DNA of 64,000 nt from Pictodentalium vernedei (GCA_031216915.1 CM062296.1:792314823-792378822), one strand, 5' to 3'; counted from the stretch's first letter, positions 23,236-36,725 are shown. Numbers and translations: made by a program. Notes: generated by a model not told the origin, from the sequence alone.

Positions 23236-23440
23236 GTAGGTTGCGGGTTGGGAATTTTCCCTAAATCCTCGTTTCATTCGTAGAATTACCGAAATAAACC
23301 CGGCAACCCCCCCCCCCCCCCCCCCCCCACCAAATCATGTCCTTTAAATAGGAGTAGGTTGCGGGTTAGGAATTTTCCCTAAATCCTCGTTTAATTTGTA
23401 GAATTACCGAAATAAACCCGGCAACCCCTCCAAATCATGA
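23236..23440. repeat. Right-arm-specific ~105-bp tandem duplication with poly-C
   Basis: A unit containing GGTTGCGGGTT and AGAATTACCGAAATAAACCC occurs twice here but once in the left arm (4,330-4,430). A run of C's (about 23,307-23,328) separates the two copies. Confidence 0.8.
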
Positions 23441-23654
23441 ACAGACATCCAACATCATCGAAACGTACTTAGTGATGCCACCATGTAGGGCATATAATAG
23501 TAGTACGTTGTGCTATAAGACACTTTCCTTTGCATAAGAGTGAATCTAATTATTCAGAATCCTCGGTTACCTCATATTGTTGCCACAAACAACCCGACAA
23601 GCATTTATTTGGTTCGGATACCTTCAGAATCCTAAGTTTCTACCTATTTATTTC

Positions 23655-23885
23655 CTCCACTGGAACCCCGGGAAGTGAAGCAGTGCTTGTTTACTGTGGT
23701 AAACAAGCTGTGTCACTGGTAAAATAGGTCCCAGTCACTAATGCTTGGGATGCAAGTCCTCTAAAATAGGCAACATGGGGGTTTAAACGATTGACTGACC
23801 TTGACTTTATCTCCATGTTGTGGTCATGATTAGCCATTGTGCAGAAGTATGTGACCTTAAACACCAATAAATGAATAAATATAAA
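23655..23885 (+). mobile_element. Short SINE (family S2), right arm, 14-bp target duplication
   Basis: Flanked by TACCTATTTATTTC (23,641-23,654) and TACCTGTTTATTTC (23,886-23,899). Counterpart of 3,891-4,121. Confidence 0.85.
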
Positions 23886-24732
23886 TACCTGTTTATTTCA
23901 GGATGGATTCTCCCAGAATCATACTTATAAGATTAGCACTTAGTGCTGTAGGACCGAGGGTTCTCTTGTGTGCTCTCGATTGTTCTGGTGTATACTCCAG
24001 TAAGTTGGAACTGTTTTAGCTTTGTGATGCTATTTTTTTAGCTTTCTGGCCTGACCAGTTCTAAACAATGGTATACTTCATTTTGTAGTACTGAGGTACT
24101 CTATTATAGCGTATGAATCTTTAAAGTGGAACAGGCTGTCTCTACCTACTATTACTGGCGCTATTATGTCTACCCTAGCAGTCTGACTATGCCTCTGGTG
24201 TCACCCTTTACCCTCCAGCGATCAGACTGCTTAATCTCACATTCTGTATCTACCTGTACAGAATTATCTCCCTTCTGTATAGAGAAGTCCTATTTCATTC
24301 TTAAACCGGAAAGACGACAGAACAGGAACAGGTATTGCTCGAATCTTATCCAGCAAATAAGTTACGGAGTCGTGACTGGAACAGGCATTATTCGAACGAC
24401 TCGAATCTAATCAAGAAAATAAGCTCTCGAGTAATTACGCATCTCGGGGAAAAAAGTATTTTATAACAACAGACGTATCCTCAAAAATGTATTCTATAGG
24501 AATTCCCTAAAAAGGATTCCATAAGTGGGATTCCAAGCTCCTATACAGCTCGTGGTAGTTTTGCAATCGCTTTCTATCACAACTCCAGACGTAGATCTTA
24601 TGACTTGCCTCCATTGTATTCATCATTACTATATTCTTCTACTATCGTTGCGGCCTTGTACTATTACTATTGAATTGTGGGACAATGACTATCATTACAT
24701 TACTACCGCTACGGGTCCCAGTTCATACCCTA

Positions 24733-24849
24733 GAGAGCAATCGCTTGACTGGACTGGTTACGTGAAATAACTCATGAGAGGTGAGGGACGTTGTACAAAC
24801 ACAAGTGCGCGAATGCACTTGTGTTTTTACAATATAGTCCCTCGCCTCG
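24733..24849. repeat. Foldback element H1, copy c
   Basis: Starts AGAGCAATCGCTTGACTGG; counterpart of the left-arm copy at 2,917-3,033. Confidence 0.75.
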
Positions 24850-26028
24850 AACATACACAAAACGACACGCACGTGTGAATGGGTTAACCAATATGGCACG
24901 AGTGCCAGCGCGGAAGGATAAACGAGAGGCGTAATATTCACGCGCGCGTGTCGTTCTGTATTTATTACACGCCTTCACGTTTTAAAAAAAAACAAATATT
25001 AGAAGGGCAATTATCAATTCAATTCTCGACATTTTATTTAGTATTTCGCAGTCGGTTCAGTTTCGGTTGATTAATCGTCTGCTAATGTTTACAAACACAT
25101 GTGCGATTTGGGGGGAATTCCCGTGGGCACATTTATAAATAAGCCAAACATGTGGTGTACGTATGTCTGTACTATATGCATATTTGTGCCATTTCTATTC
25201 AATTTGTTATCCTTATACAGCTTAAATTGATTGGTTTGAACTCTCCCTTCTGAACTTCAAAGATGTTTTTATTTACTTTATTGTTTTTACGATAGCTTAT
25301 TGGAACGCAATCGCTTCGTTTAAACAACACGGCTTCCGTAAATGTAGATCAAACGGAAATTCCAGGTAGGCGAGATTATGTAAAGTTTTGTCAGGTGACG
25401 TCATCGTCCAAAAATAGTCCGTCAGCGATATCTGTTCGGCACGTGTGCGGATTTCATTTTCGGCGTGGTTTAGTGTTGCTGTCGATGTGGATTTTGTAGA
25501 ACAGGCGTGTAATAAAAACTCTTACGTATTGTTGTCCAAGTAAAGGAGCCTGAATTTTTTATTTATTATCTATTCCTAACACACACAAAAAAACGAACGA
25601 AACCGAGGATTTTTCCGGATACCGAACCGAAACCAAAACCGTTTCTGAAAAATCAAAACCTTCCAGCTCTAGAGATCACTGAGCTGTGTCAAACATGCCT
25701 GGGTTGTTAAATTTCCGAGTTGCATTATGGGAAACATTTGTTGCTTGAAATTTGGATACTGTGAGCGTTCATAGGGTTCGCCCTACCTAGTGTAACAGCC
25801 ATATGAGATCAGCACCATTCAGAAATCCCCATTCATTTTTTATGATTTATTTTCAATTGCCCCAAAACAAAGCAATTGGACCTTCATTGGAACGAGTTAT
25901 CTTTTGGAGGCAAAAACCAAAACTTTAACCTATACAACAAAATATTTGCAAGGGTCGTCATCAGATCTTGTTTGTTGTTTGTTGTGGTCCAATAACATTT
26001 TCAACATCCAAGACTTATCTTGTCAAAC

Positions 26029-26106
26029 AGTTCGTCCCCTGAGTTCCAATGTGTTCTATGTACCAACTGGCGCTTAGAACACATTGGAACTCAGGGGACG
26101 AGTTGT
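26029..26106. repeat. Short hairpin element, right-arm copy
   Basis: Arms CGTCCCCTGAGTTCCAATG and complement; counterpart of 1,655-1,730. Confidence 0.75.
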
Positions 26107-26545
26107 ACGAGCGAGGAAGCTGGAGTACCCGGAGAGAACCACAGAACAGCGCCGAGTAAATGTTGGACTCTCTTACTTACCTCGCGGGTTTAGAAAAATA
26201 TAGGTTCAATACAATGATGCTACCGATGTGTTGTACGCTTTCGTATTCGACATTATTGTGTTCCCACTTTCTCGCCGTGTTAGATAAAGGGATAATGAAA
26301 ATCTACTCTCTATCAACTGAACAGTACGTAAAGATTTGGTCCTGGTAACATTCGAAAAACAAAACAAATCTCCAATTGGTTTTGCAGTTTGGCTCTCGTT
26401 TTCAGAACCAAAAAAATCGAATATTAGTAGTCCAAGCATGGCATTAAAGGCTGTATTTTATTACTTTCCGAAGTGTGATTTACAGGGATTTCCGGGTTTG
26501 ATTATAAACTATAACTTCACAAGTCAATTGTGCAATCAACAAGAG

Positions 26546-27100
26546 AACATTTTTACAAAGCGCCATCTTACATCCGCGACTCGATATGCCCCCTCAAAAC
26601 CAACCATTCAGATTTGTTACTAAAAATGGCACCCTTGTCTGCTGTACTGTACTGAACGCTGCATTGATATCGTTTCTTTCCACTTGATAAATATTTTTTG
26701 TCATATATGTCGTTCTTTTGAAACAAAATTCGATTGTGTGCTTGCCCGCCGTTCTTCGTAGGAAACATTTTAGCTTTAAAGAAGCCAAAGGTACATTGTA
26801 TTTGAGAGTTGTGATGAAGGTCGGAACGCACGTGAATGATTGTAACACGTAAATGATAAGTATGGAAATAATATCGCAAAATACACAGATTTCTAACTCC
26901 CAATCATTGTTCTCTTCTGGGATGAGAACAAACGCCAATTAGGTAAATTGTCGAATTTTATTTGATAAAACGGAGACGAAAAATGAAGCTTTCAATGCCG
27001 ATCAAAAGCTCAGTACACGCGTGTGTAATGTTGATAAATAAAGCCGGTTTGTGGGGGCAAATTGAGTCCCGGATGTAAGATGGCGCTTTGTAAAAATGGT
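26546..27100. mobile_element. Foldback element H2, right-arm copy
   Basis: Terminal inverted repeats ACAAAGCGCCATCTTACATC / complement. Counterpart of 661-1,213. Confidence 0.75.
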
Positions 27101-27181
27101 CTATTGTATCATATATCCGTGCGCGCAAACGAAGACGCTTTGCGGTGGGTGAAATGGGGACTTCATTGTTTTTTGTTTTTT

Positions 27182-27246
27182 TTAACCCTTTACTTAACAT
27201 GAAAAGCAGACTACACTTGCAAAAAAAAATCTTGAATTACTATTAT
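27182..27246. mobile_element. MITE family M, copy 3, left part (split by retrotransposon)
   Basis: Begins TTAACCCTTTACTTAAC and AAGCAGACTACACTTGC, then breaks after CTATTAT at 27,246. The rest resumes at 36,726. The left-arm partner (366-577) is uninterrupted. Confidence 0.85.
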
Positions 27247-30200
27247 CATGGCACATAATTAAAACAACGTGAGTGCCAAATCACAATGGAAAAATGAAAA
27301 TACCCACTACAGCCTACATTTCCATTCACTGTACTCCGGGACATGGCTGCTGCTGAGCAGCCAGGACGCAGTTTGGGCACCAAATGAAAGGAGCGTGAGT
27401 GCCAAAACATAATGGAAAATGAAAATATCCACTACAGCCTACATTTCCATGTACTGTACTCTGTGCATCCATATTATTTCGCTTCGTGATTTACCATTAT
27501 TATAACATCATCCACAGGTTAAATTATCCTTTCTTCAAGTGAACTCAGTTTCTCATTCCGTTTTTGAAATATCTCATGAACACTTTCACAAAAAACTGGT
27601 CCCGTCCCACTGTTTGTTTCTGAGCTGTGGTTTGATTGTGCGCGAGTAGCCATGGTGAAGTTCGTGCTCAGAATGGAAACCCAGTGAGTGACTTATCCAT
27701 TCTTGAAAAGTGACACCCAATTCAGCCTACTTTTTAATGTGCTTCATTATGTGCATTCTGATTATCCAGCTGTCGTGTATCTAATCATATCCCTAAATTA
27801 TCAAGGACATCACTCCGCCCACATCCACAACCCCGTGGAATACCACAGGCATTAATATATTCAACAAGCTTTTACAGTTTTTTTTATCTCAGTTGTTAAA
27901 ATTTGTTCGGCATTCAGCTGGATGTGTTTTCTGATTTTGGACATTACTGTTACATTCAACGCCGTATATTCTGTGCATTTATTTTTACATTGCTCTGGTG
28001 TATCTGAATACTCAATATATCCCTACCCACACGTATGAATATATTCTCTTTGGTGAAAATTAAATTCCTTACTCCCTTATTAAGGCCACATCTCCTCATA
28101 CACCACTAACTGGGTTTATCATCTGTTCCCAAATTGAGGCATGGCTGCTGAAAAGCAGCCATGGTGCAGTTGGTACACAAGCTATAAACCATACGAGTGT
28201 TCCACCATATTGGAAAAGTGATACCCAGTTCAACCTGCATTTTAATGCTTCACTTATTCTGTGCAGTTATTCTATTAAGGTTTTGTGTATTTCCCAAATA
28301 TGTCCCGTTGAAATATCCCTCCACTAGTGCAAACTCAGTTTCGCATACCCCTAACGCCCAAAAAGTAATTACACTGCTTACTGGTGTTACTGATTGTTCT
28401 CAAACTGCAACATTTAGAGCCCTATAGTCTGTGCTTTACTGTATTGGAAAAGTGATACTCAGTCCAACCCACGCTTATTATGTGCAGCCACACTATTCTG
28501 GTTTTGTGTAATTGTCCAAATACGTTCTGTCAAAAAATCCCACCATTTTTACAAACTCAGTTTTTCATGCCGTTAACTAAGTATTTACCTTACCATTCAC
28601 TGGTGCTACTACCTGCTCTCAAAGTGTGTCATGACGGCTGTTTAACAGCCACGTTGTGGTTAATGTTCAAATTGAGAACCCCGTGGGTGTTCAACTGATA
28701 TGGAATACTGATATCCAGCCTAACTATTATGGAATTCTGAAATACAGTCGAACCAACATAAAATGCTCCCTGTTACGTGCCGACATATCCTGATTTCGAG
28801 TACTCTAATATTCAATTACATCCATAGCCTTCCATTACAATATCCTTACATTAGCAAAGATTCAGCTTTATGCACCTCAGTCCTGTTAAACTCTACATGT
28901 GTAACTACTTAACTTACTAGTGTTGCTGTTTGTTCTCAGACTGTGGCATAGCTGCTGCCAAGCAGCCACGTAGCGGTTTATGCACTAACTGAAACCCCGT
29001 GCGTGAGTGCTCAACTAACATGAAATACTGATACCTAGTGAACTTATACTTCAACGCCGTCTATTATGCCCAGTCAGAATATTTCTACTGCAGCCACACT
29101 ATTCTGGCTTTGCGTAATTGCCCAGATACGTTCCGTCAAAAAATCCCACCATTGTGTGCAAACTCAGTTTTTCATGCCGTCACCTAAGTATTTACCTTAC
29201 CATTCACTGTTGCTACTGCCTGCTCTCAAAGTGTGTCATGACTGCTGCTTAGCTGCCACGCTGTGGTTAATGTACAAACTGAGAACCCCGTGTGTGTTCA
29301 ACTGATATGGAATACGGATATCCAGCGAAACTATTATGGAACTCTGAAATCCAGTCGAAGCTACATCTAATGCTCTCTGTTACGGGCATACATATTATCC
29401 TGCCTTCAAGTACTCTAATATCCAATTACATCCATAGCCTTCCATTACAATATCCTTACATTAGCAAAGATTCAGCTTTATACACCTCAGTCCTGTTAAA
29501 CCCTACATGTGTAACTACTTAACTTACTAGTGTTGCTGTTTGTTCTTAGACTGTGGCATAGCTGCTGCCAAGCAGCCACGTAGCGGTTTATGCACTAACT
29601 GAAACCTCCGTGCGTGAGTGCTCAACTAACATGAAATACTGATACCTAGTGAACTTATACTTCAACGCCATCAATTATGCGCAGTCAAAATATTTCTACT
29701 GCAGCCACACTATTCTGGCTTTGCGTAATTGTCCAGATACGTTCCGTCAAAAAATCCCACCATTGTGTGCAAACTCAGTTTTTCATGCCGTCACCTAAGT
29801 ATTTACCTTACCATTCACTGTTACTACTGCCTGCTCTCAAAGTGTGTCATGACTGCTGCTTAGCAGCCACATTGTGGTCAATGTACAAACTGAGAACCCC
29901 GTGTGTGTTCAACTGATATGGAATACGGATATCCAGCGAAACTATTATGGAACTCTGAAATCCAGTCGAACCTACATCTAATGCTCTCTGTTACGTGCAT
30001 ACATATTATCCTGCCTTCGAGTACTCTAATATCCAATTACATCCATAGCCTTCCATTACAATATCCTTACATTAGCAAAGATTCAGCTTCATACACCTCA
30101 GTCCTGTTAAACTCTTCATGTATAACTACTTAACTTACTGGTGTTGCTCTTTGTTCCCAGACTGCGGCATGGCTGCTGCCAAGCAACCACGTAGCGGTTT

Positions 30201-32620
30201 ATGCACTATAACTGAAACCCCGTGAGTGCTCAACAACATGAAATACTGATACCTAGTGGACGTATACTTCAACGCCGTCTATTATGTACAGTCATAATAT
30301 TTCGTTTGTGTACTCTAATGTCCTAATATACCCTCACGTCCAAATACCCCGTGAGTGCTCAACTAACCATGGAATACTGTTACCTAGTGAACGTATAATT
30401 CAACGCCGTCTATTATGCGCAGTCATAATATTTCGTTTGTGTACTCTAATATCCTAATATACTCCCACGCCAAATTGTGGCAATATCCTTTTCATTACTG
30501 AAAATTCAGTTCTTTCATACCTGCTAAACGGAACATGTATATTTACTTACTGGTGTTTCTGTTTGTTCTCAAACTGTGACTTGGCTGCTGCGGAGCAGCC
30601 ACGTTGCAGTTTGTGCACGAATCGAAAACCCCGAGGGAGCTTAATCATATTGGTTAAGTGATAGTCGGTGCAACCTACATTTTAACGCCTCTCACTGAAT
30701 TCAGACATATTATCCTGCTATCGTGTATTTATCCAATTGTATCCCTACCCACAAACATACCCCCTCTATATTATACCCTCAATGAATATATCAGGGTTTC
30801 AAGGACTGTCTTGAGACAGATCACAATCAAACCCAGTATAAAAGATATTTTAATAGATAATAACAACAACTATCAACAATCAGGAAGGCATCGAGACTTG
30901 TTATTTTCAAACTCTTCATGAAAATATTTACAAGTATAAAGCTTATAAGGCCCTTATGGATCTCAGTTGTTACAATTTGTTGGTGAGTGTTTAAGGATGA
31001 TTTTCCGAGTTTGATCAATTACTGTTACATATTAATGCCTTATATTGTATGCATTCATTGTATCTTACCCTGGTGTTTCTGGATATCCTATATCTTCCTT
31101 CTACAACGTAAGAATATACTCTCATAAGTGATTACTAAGTTTCTCACTCCATTAACCCTTTACCTAACCTGAAAAGCAGACGACACTTGCAAAAATAATT
31201 CTTGAATAACTAATTTTTTTCATTTTTTGTCTCAAAAACATAGGTTATGACCCCTCGTTGGAACGAGCTCGACGAGCTCGTTCCAACGAGGGGTCATAAC
31301 CTATGTTTTTGAGACAAAAAATGAAAACAATAATGAAAATTAACTGGCGATTTTTGAGAATAGCGCTGGCCGGTTTTGGCCGTTACGTTAGGGTACAGGG
31401 TTAATAATGCCACCTGAATAATATACACAACCAACTAGTTTTGTGATTTGCTCTCAAACTATGACCTGGCTGCTGTAGAGCAGCCATGCTGCAGTTTGTG
31501 TTTGTGAACAAAGCCAAAATTCAGAGTGCCCAAGCATGTTGGGAAAAGTGATAGCCGGGTCAACTCATTTTAATGCTCCTCATTAAGTGCAGCCATATTA
31601 TCCTGTTTTTCGTGTAAATAATATTTGTAAATATATTCCTACCATCAAATATATCCCCATTTTACCATCTCTGCATTAGTTAAAATCAGTTTCCAACACT
31701 CCAAAATAACTACATAATTCACTGGTGTTATCTTTAATGATCTTTATTCTGTGCATTTATTCTATCTTGCCCTGGTGTCTCTGAATTCGCAATTCGCATG
31801 AAAATAATGTTTGCAGTGAACTTTAAGTTTCACGCTCCCTTTTTAACGATGAATATAGACATAACCAACTGGTTTTGTCGCTTGTTCATAGACCGAGACA
31901 CGAGACAAATCCCTTGTGTGAATAACTGATTGAAAAACTGATACCTAATTGATTCTGTATTTCAATTATCTTGTTTTCTTGTACCTTTATATCCAATTTT
32001 ACCCACTGCGACTCCTTACGACACCCCTACTTTACAAAACATTTAATTCCCATATCTGTTAAATGCCGCATGTATACTTACTAAAACTACTGGTGTCACT
32101 GTTTGTTCTCATCTCACGCTGTGGCATGGCTGCTGCCGAGCAGCCAGGTTGCGGTTTATGCACAGACTGAAAACCCATCAGCGCTCAACAAAAATGGAAT
32201 AAACCTAGTTAAACCAATTTTTCAATGCTAACTATCATGCACAGTAATATTATTTTCTTGTGTACCATGCTCTCGTGCATTTGATGATTTATACATTCAT
32301 ACCCACACGATAGTATATCCCTCGTTGTGTAAATTTACTTCGTCGTTCACCTACTAGACACATCTACGTTTTAATAAACTACTTGTGTTACCGTTTGTTT
32401 TCGGGCTGCGACATGGCTGCTGCAGTGCAGCCATGATGTAGCTTGAACACAGACCGATAACGCTGTGAGAGTTTGAAGATTCCATTCAACTTGAACTCTT
32501 GGTATTTTTTTTATCCCTCTACTTCCCGTCCAGTTGATGATAAATACATGTTACGTTAACATTATTATTTAGCTATATAAACTCAGTATTTTGCAGCCCG
32601 TCCACTTAACTCCCGGAAAA
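27247..32620 (+). repeat. Tandem ~300-bp monomers forming the retrotransposon 5' region
   Basis: A marker hairpin of the form TGGCTGCTGCCGAGCAGCCA recurs at about 27,347, 28,143, 28,630, 28,947, 29,239, 29,558, 29,850, 30,167, 30,583, 31,464, 32,126 and 32,411, with a weaker one near 27,650. Spacings of 317, 292, 319, 292 and 317 show a ~610-bp two-monomer higher-order unit in the middle. Other shared words are AACTGAGAACCCCGTG, TGTTTGTTCTCAAACTG and TTATTCTGGTTTTGTGTA. The array starts in mid-monomer at the insertion boundary and runs to within ~150 bp of the ORF. It could be a monomeric promoter like that of mouse L1, or an independent satellite captured by the element. Confidence 0.8.
31152..31404. 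mobile_element. piggyBac-like MITE (family M), copy 4, inside the monomer array
   Basis: TTAA-bounded. One of the best preserved copies: its centre is a perfect palindrome around GAACGAGCTCGACGAGCTCG, and it ends GTTACGTTAGGGTACAGGG. It was inserted after the retrotransposon arrived or was carried by it. Confidence 0.9.
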
Positions 32621-32772
32621 AATAGACATATCTCCACAGCCAATATATCAGCATATGTGCCCTTGCCCTAAGCTGTCCAACTATACCCTAAGTCCCAAAA
32701 CACTGGACAGCAGACCAGATCACCTGTGTTATTGAAAGCTCCCTGTTTCCTTTATTGTGCATCAGACTCCAT

Positions 32773-35700
32773 AATGACTAATGTTGTCTCAATTAATGAA
32801 GTTCAGAATGATGCTGCCTTTGACTTTGTTGCCCAATTCAACCATTAAATCGACCGTGTTTCTGAAGATGATCCTCTCACCCCAATTAATGCCGACGCGA
32901 ACAACTGCCAATACTACACATCAGAAGAGTTTTCCTCAAGAGTTGGCACGTGTAAGAAATCCTTCGCCTTACTCAACATTGATTGCAGGAGCCTGAATGC
33001 CAACTTCGAACACCTGCAGAGTCTGCTTTGTGACCTCCAAACAACTGTACATATTTTTGACATCATAGGTATCACTGAAACATTCAGCGTAAAAGAAAAA
33101 TATATCCTACACCTTAGACGGCTGTCAGCCAATTGTTTTGCGTTCTCGTCCTGCCGATGACGACGGTAGGGGAGGTGATGGTGTCTTCGTTAAAGATTCT
33201 GCACCATTCAAATTAAGAAACGACTTAAGTATTTTCATTCCTCATGTTTTCGAATCACTATTCATCGAACTTACTGGAAAATCCAAAGTAATTGTAGGAA
33301 TTATTTACCGACCTAACACTGCCCCAAAAGCTGATTTGGACCTGTTCTTATCTCAATATTCAGAACTACTGAAACTAATCAATTCCGAAACGAAGACAAC
33401 TTACTTGATGGGAGACTTCAACATAGATTTATTAAATTTTAACCAACACCAAAAAACTAATCATTATCTAGAATCGCTGTTCAGCACCGGATTCACGCCC
33501 ATGGTAACTAAACCAACAAGAGTAACAAGTCATTCGGCCACAATAATTGACCATATATTTTGTAACAAACTAAACCCAAACACCTCTGGTATAATTATTA
33601 CTGATGTGAGCGATCATTTCGCCACATTCTATATCGAAAATCTCAAAACAACCCATCCTATTGACACAGACCAACCTAAGAGAATCTTCAACACAAGGAA
33701 CATCAACCTATTTAAACAACTGCTATCCGAGACTGACTTCAGCCATGTGTGCCAAGAGACCAGTGCAAATGAAGCGTACGAGAAATTTATAACAATTCTC
33801 AACACAACGTTTGACCAAGCATTTCCGTTGAGAATAATAAAGACCTCGAAAAAATACATCAAACGAGAACCATGGATGACTTCCGGCCTCTTACAATCCT
33901 CCCTGAACAAACAAAAACTTCTGGAAAGAAAGTACAGATCCCCGACTAACCACAATATTACGCGATACAAAACCTATTGCCAAATTTTTAATCAGCTTAA
34001 ACGTAAACAAAAAAGAATTATTATAGTCAATTACTATTAGAAAAACAGGGTAACATTAAGAAAACATGGGAAATTCTCCGTAAAGCAATAAATAAGTCGA
34101 ACCTTCCTCCTTCTCTCCCATCATCATTTATTGAAGATAAGGTGGAGTATAGTGACTCCATCCACATTGCTGAGAAATTCAACAGTTACTTCACCAATAT
34201 TGGAAATCGAGTAATCAACAATATGGCAAGCTCCACTCATCGATTCTCTGATTACCTAAAAAACAGTGTCTCCGATTCATTTTTCATATCACCTACAAGC
34301 ATCGAAGAAGTCGTATCCTCCATAAAAAGCCTTTCCACAAAAACTTCGGCTGGCCAGGACAATATTTCTCCTAAACTACTTAAAGAAATTATACACGAAA
34401 TAGTCGTTCCTTTAACTCATATTATAAATACGTCATTTTCGACTGGAATTGTCCCATCTAAAATGAAAATCGCAAAAGTAATACCAATTTTTAAATCTGG
34501 CGATAAACAGTCATTCGACAACTACCGTCCAATAAGTATTCTTCCCTCGTTTTCAAAAATCCTGGAGAAATTAATGCATAAAAGGCTAACAAATTTCTTA
34601 GATGACAACAACGTTATTTATAACTACCAGTTCGAATTCAGAAAGGGACATTCAACATTTCATCCAATAATGCATCTTATCAACCACGTTTCCATAATGA
34701 ATAACAAAGCATCTAAAGACTGCACATTAGCCATGTTTTTAGATTTTTCTGAAGCCTTTGATAGCATTGACCACGATATACTCGTTAGGAAACTCGAACA
34801 TTACGGCATTAGAGGTATAGCTAATTCTTGGTTTCAGAACTACCTCTCTGGGAGGTTCCAATATGTGCGATTCACGAGTGAATCCGCTGACCTACTAAAT
34901 TTTACTATAGAGGTACCACAGGGTTCTGTACTTGGCCCTCTTTTATTTGTACTATTTATTAATGACATGTGTGAGTCTACTGACATGAGCATCCTATCAT
35001 TAGCGGATGACACAACAGCTTATAAGTCTGGGAACGACCTCTATCTCCTGATGGAGATAGCCAACAATGAATTATCGAAAATCGACAATTGGTGTTTAGC
35101 AAATGAATTATCGTTAAATGCTAAAAAAACAAAAGTTATACTTCTTCACCCTCAAAACAACAACAATAAATACAACAACGCATAGCCCAAAATTTCCTTG
35201 AATAACTCAGACATAATATTTGCAGGTAATAATAGTCATAACAAATTCATAAAATTTCTGGGAATTAACCTGGACGAGAATCTTAAATTTAATCAGCATG
35301 TTTCTGCTCTCAGTACAAAGCTATCCAGGGCAATTTATATTCTGAGAAGAGCCAAAAATGTTCTGCCACTCAAGACATTACGTTCACTTTATTTCACCCT
35401 TATTCAAAGCCATTTAATTTATGGGATCCAAATATGGGGTAACACACCAGCAAGCAAACAAATTCTGAAGTTGCAGAAAAAGGCTGTTCGTATCATAGCG
35501 AACAAAAAGTACAACTCACATACGTACCCCGTTTTCAAACGTTTGAAACTTCTCAAATTTAACGATTTGTACAAGCTGCACTCACTGGTCAGAACACAAC
35601 CTCCCTGTCAGTTTTGAAACTACATTCCAAGTGTACTCAAACCCCTCAGGCATGAATACAAGTCAATGTGGAAACCTAAACACACATGAACCCCGCACCC

Positions 35701-35884
35701 AGTTCTCAGCCTCTCTTCCATATTTTTCTATTCCTAAAATGTGGAACGACCTTGATACAACGTTAAGAACTTCCAACCGCAGTTTATTTAAAAAACATTA
35801 ATCGATCAATTTCTAAACACATATAACACCGATATCAGCTATTCCTACCCGAGATGTCCCGACTGCCTGCTGCCTAATAGCTAA
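32773..35884 (+). pseudogene. Endonuclease-reverse transcriptase ORF of the retrotransposon (broken)
   Basis: The encoded polyprotein nicks target DNA and reverse-transcribes the element RNA at the nick. Starting at ATG 32,773, an N-terminal segment leads into an APE-like endonuclease (GITETF, GDFNIDLL, VSDHFATF hold the expected catalytic E, D/N and SDH). The reverse transcriptase follows, with KVIPIFKSGDKQSFDNYRP, FLDFSEAFDSIDHDIL, VPQGSVLGPLLF and LADDT in place of the usual [FY]ADD. A connection/thumb region with FLGINLDENLKF comes next, and a C-terminal CPDC motif ends the frame at 35,884. Lesions: stop at about 32,845, frameshifts near 33,107, 34,012 (A-run) and 35,600, and a TAG at 35,183. 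With ~1,000 codons and few lesions it is a fairly young but inactive copy. The LADD change may itself be inactivating. Confidence 0.9.
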
Positions 35885-36300
35885 TCTCCTGGGTTGTTAT
35901 CGCCTTTTTTTCTCCTCGAGAGCTCAGGAACATATTACCTTGCCATTTACGGTTTTCCGATTATATATCACCTATTACCTTATTGGTCCACTCAGCAAAA
36001 ATATATTATTTCATTTATTCGGAAATACAGTCAATTAATTAATTGATTAATTGATTGATTAATTGATTATTTAATTTCCAACTGCCGCCTAATAAGTAGA
36101 CTCTCGGGTCGTTATCGACTTCTTTTTCTCCTCGCGAGCTCAGGAACATGTTTCCCTCCAATTTACGATTTACGGTTTTCCGATTATACATCACCCCATT
36201 ACCTTACCTTACTGGTCTACTGGTCTACTTGCAAAAATATATTTTTATTATTTCATTTATTCAGAAACACGGTCAGTTTATTAATTGATTAACTGATTAA
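35850..36300 (+). repeat. Direct repeat in the retrotransposon 3' region
   Basis: About 210 bp containing GTTATCGCCTTTTTTTCTCC, CGGTTTTCCGATTATA and TTTCATTTATTC is repeated once. The first copy overlaps the end of the coding region, including the stop. The remainder to 36,690 is AT-rich and featureless. Confidence 0.7.
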
Positions 36301-36725
36301 TTAGTTGAGTGCCCAATTGTTCAATTGACTGATCAACTGATTAACCAATTACTCGATTACTCATTCAATGGGTCAAATCAAAATAACGAATGATAGAACA
36401 TTTTGGAGTTTGATCCATGATGAAGAAAATAATAACCAGTTCCAATCAACTCGATCTCAAAATAAAAGTAACAACTACTTGCTGTCCAGATATAGTTTAT
36501 TTAACCTTAACATTTGTCATTTGCCATTTGCCATTCTGTTCTTTTAATTCACATTATTAGATTGTCCATGGGATGACAGGAAGACAGTCGTAAGACTATG
36601 TCATTCCCCACATTCCCCACAGTATACATCTGTCTATGATTTTGTAACCTTGTTTTTTCGCCTCATGTTTGTATTTGTATGCTGTGAAATAAATTGAACT
36701 GAATTGAATTGAAATTGAATTGAAG

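Larger units (their letters stand above)
27247..36725 (+). mobile_element. 9.5-kb non-LTR retrotransposon (LINE-1 of this window)
   Basis: A single insertion inside MITE copy 3, with only TAT duplicated at the ends (27,244-27,246 and 36,726-36,728). From 5' to 3' it has ~5.4 kb of tandem monomers, an endonuclease-reverse transcriptase ORF with several lesions (32,773-35,884), a 3' UTR with its own direct repeat, and a microsatellite tail of ATTGAATTGAA type (about 36,690-36,725). The APE-type endonuclease and the reverse transcriptase style place it in the CR1/jockey-like group; I cannot name the clade. No ORF1 is visible between the monomers and the endonuclease. Confidence 0.85.

Noticed and set aside
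27247-32620. CRISPR-like reading of the regularly spaced hairpins.
   Set aside because: Units are ~300 bp, diverged along their whole length and lie in a eukaryotic retrotransposon; no short identical repeats or unique spacers, no cas genes.
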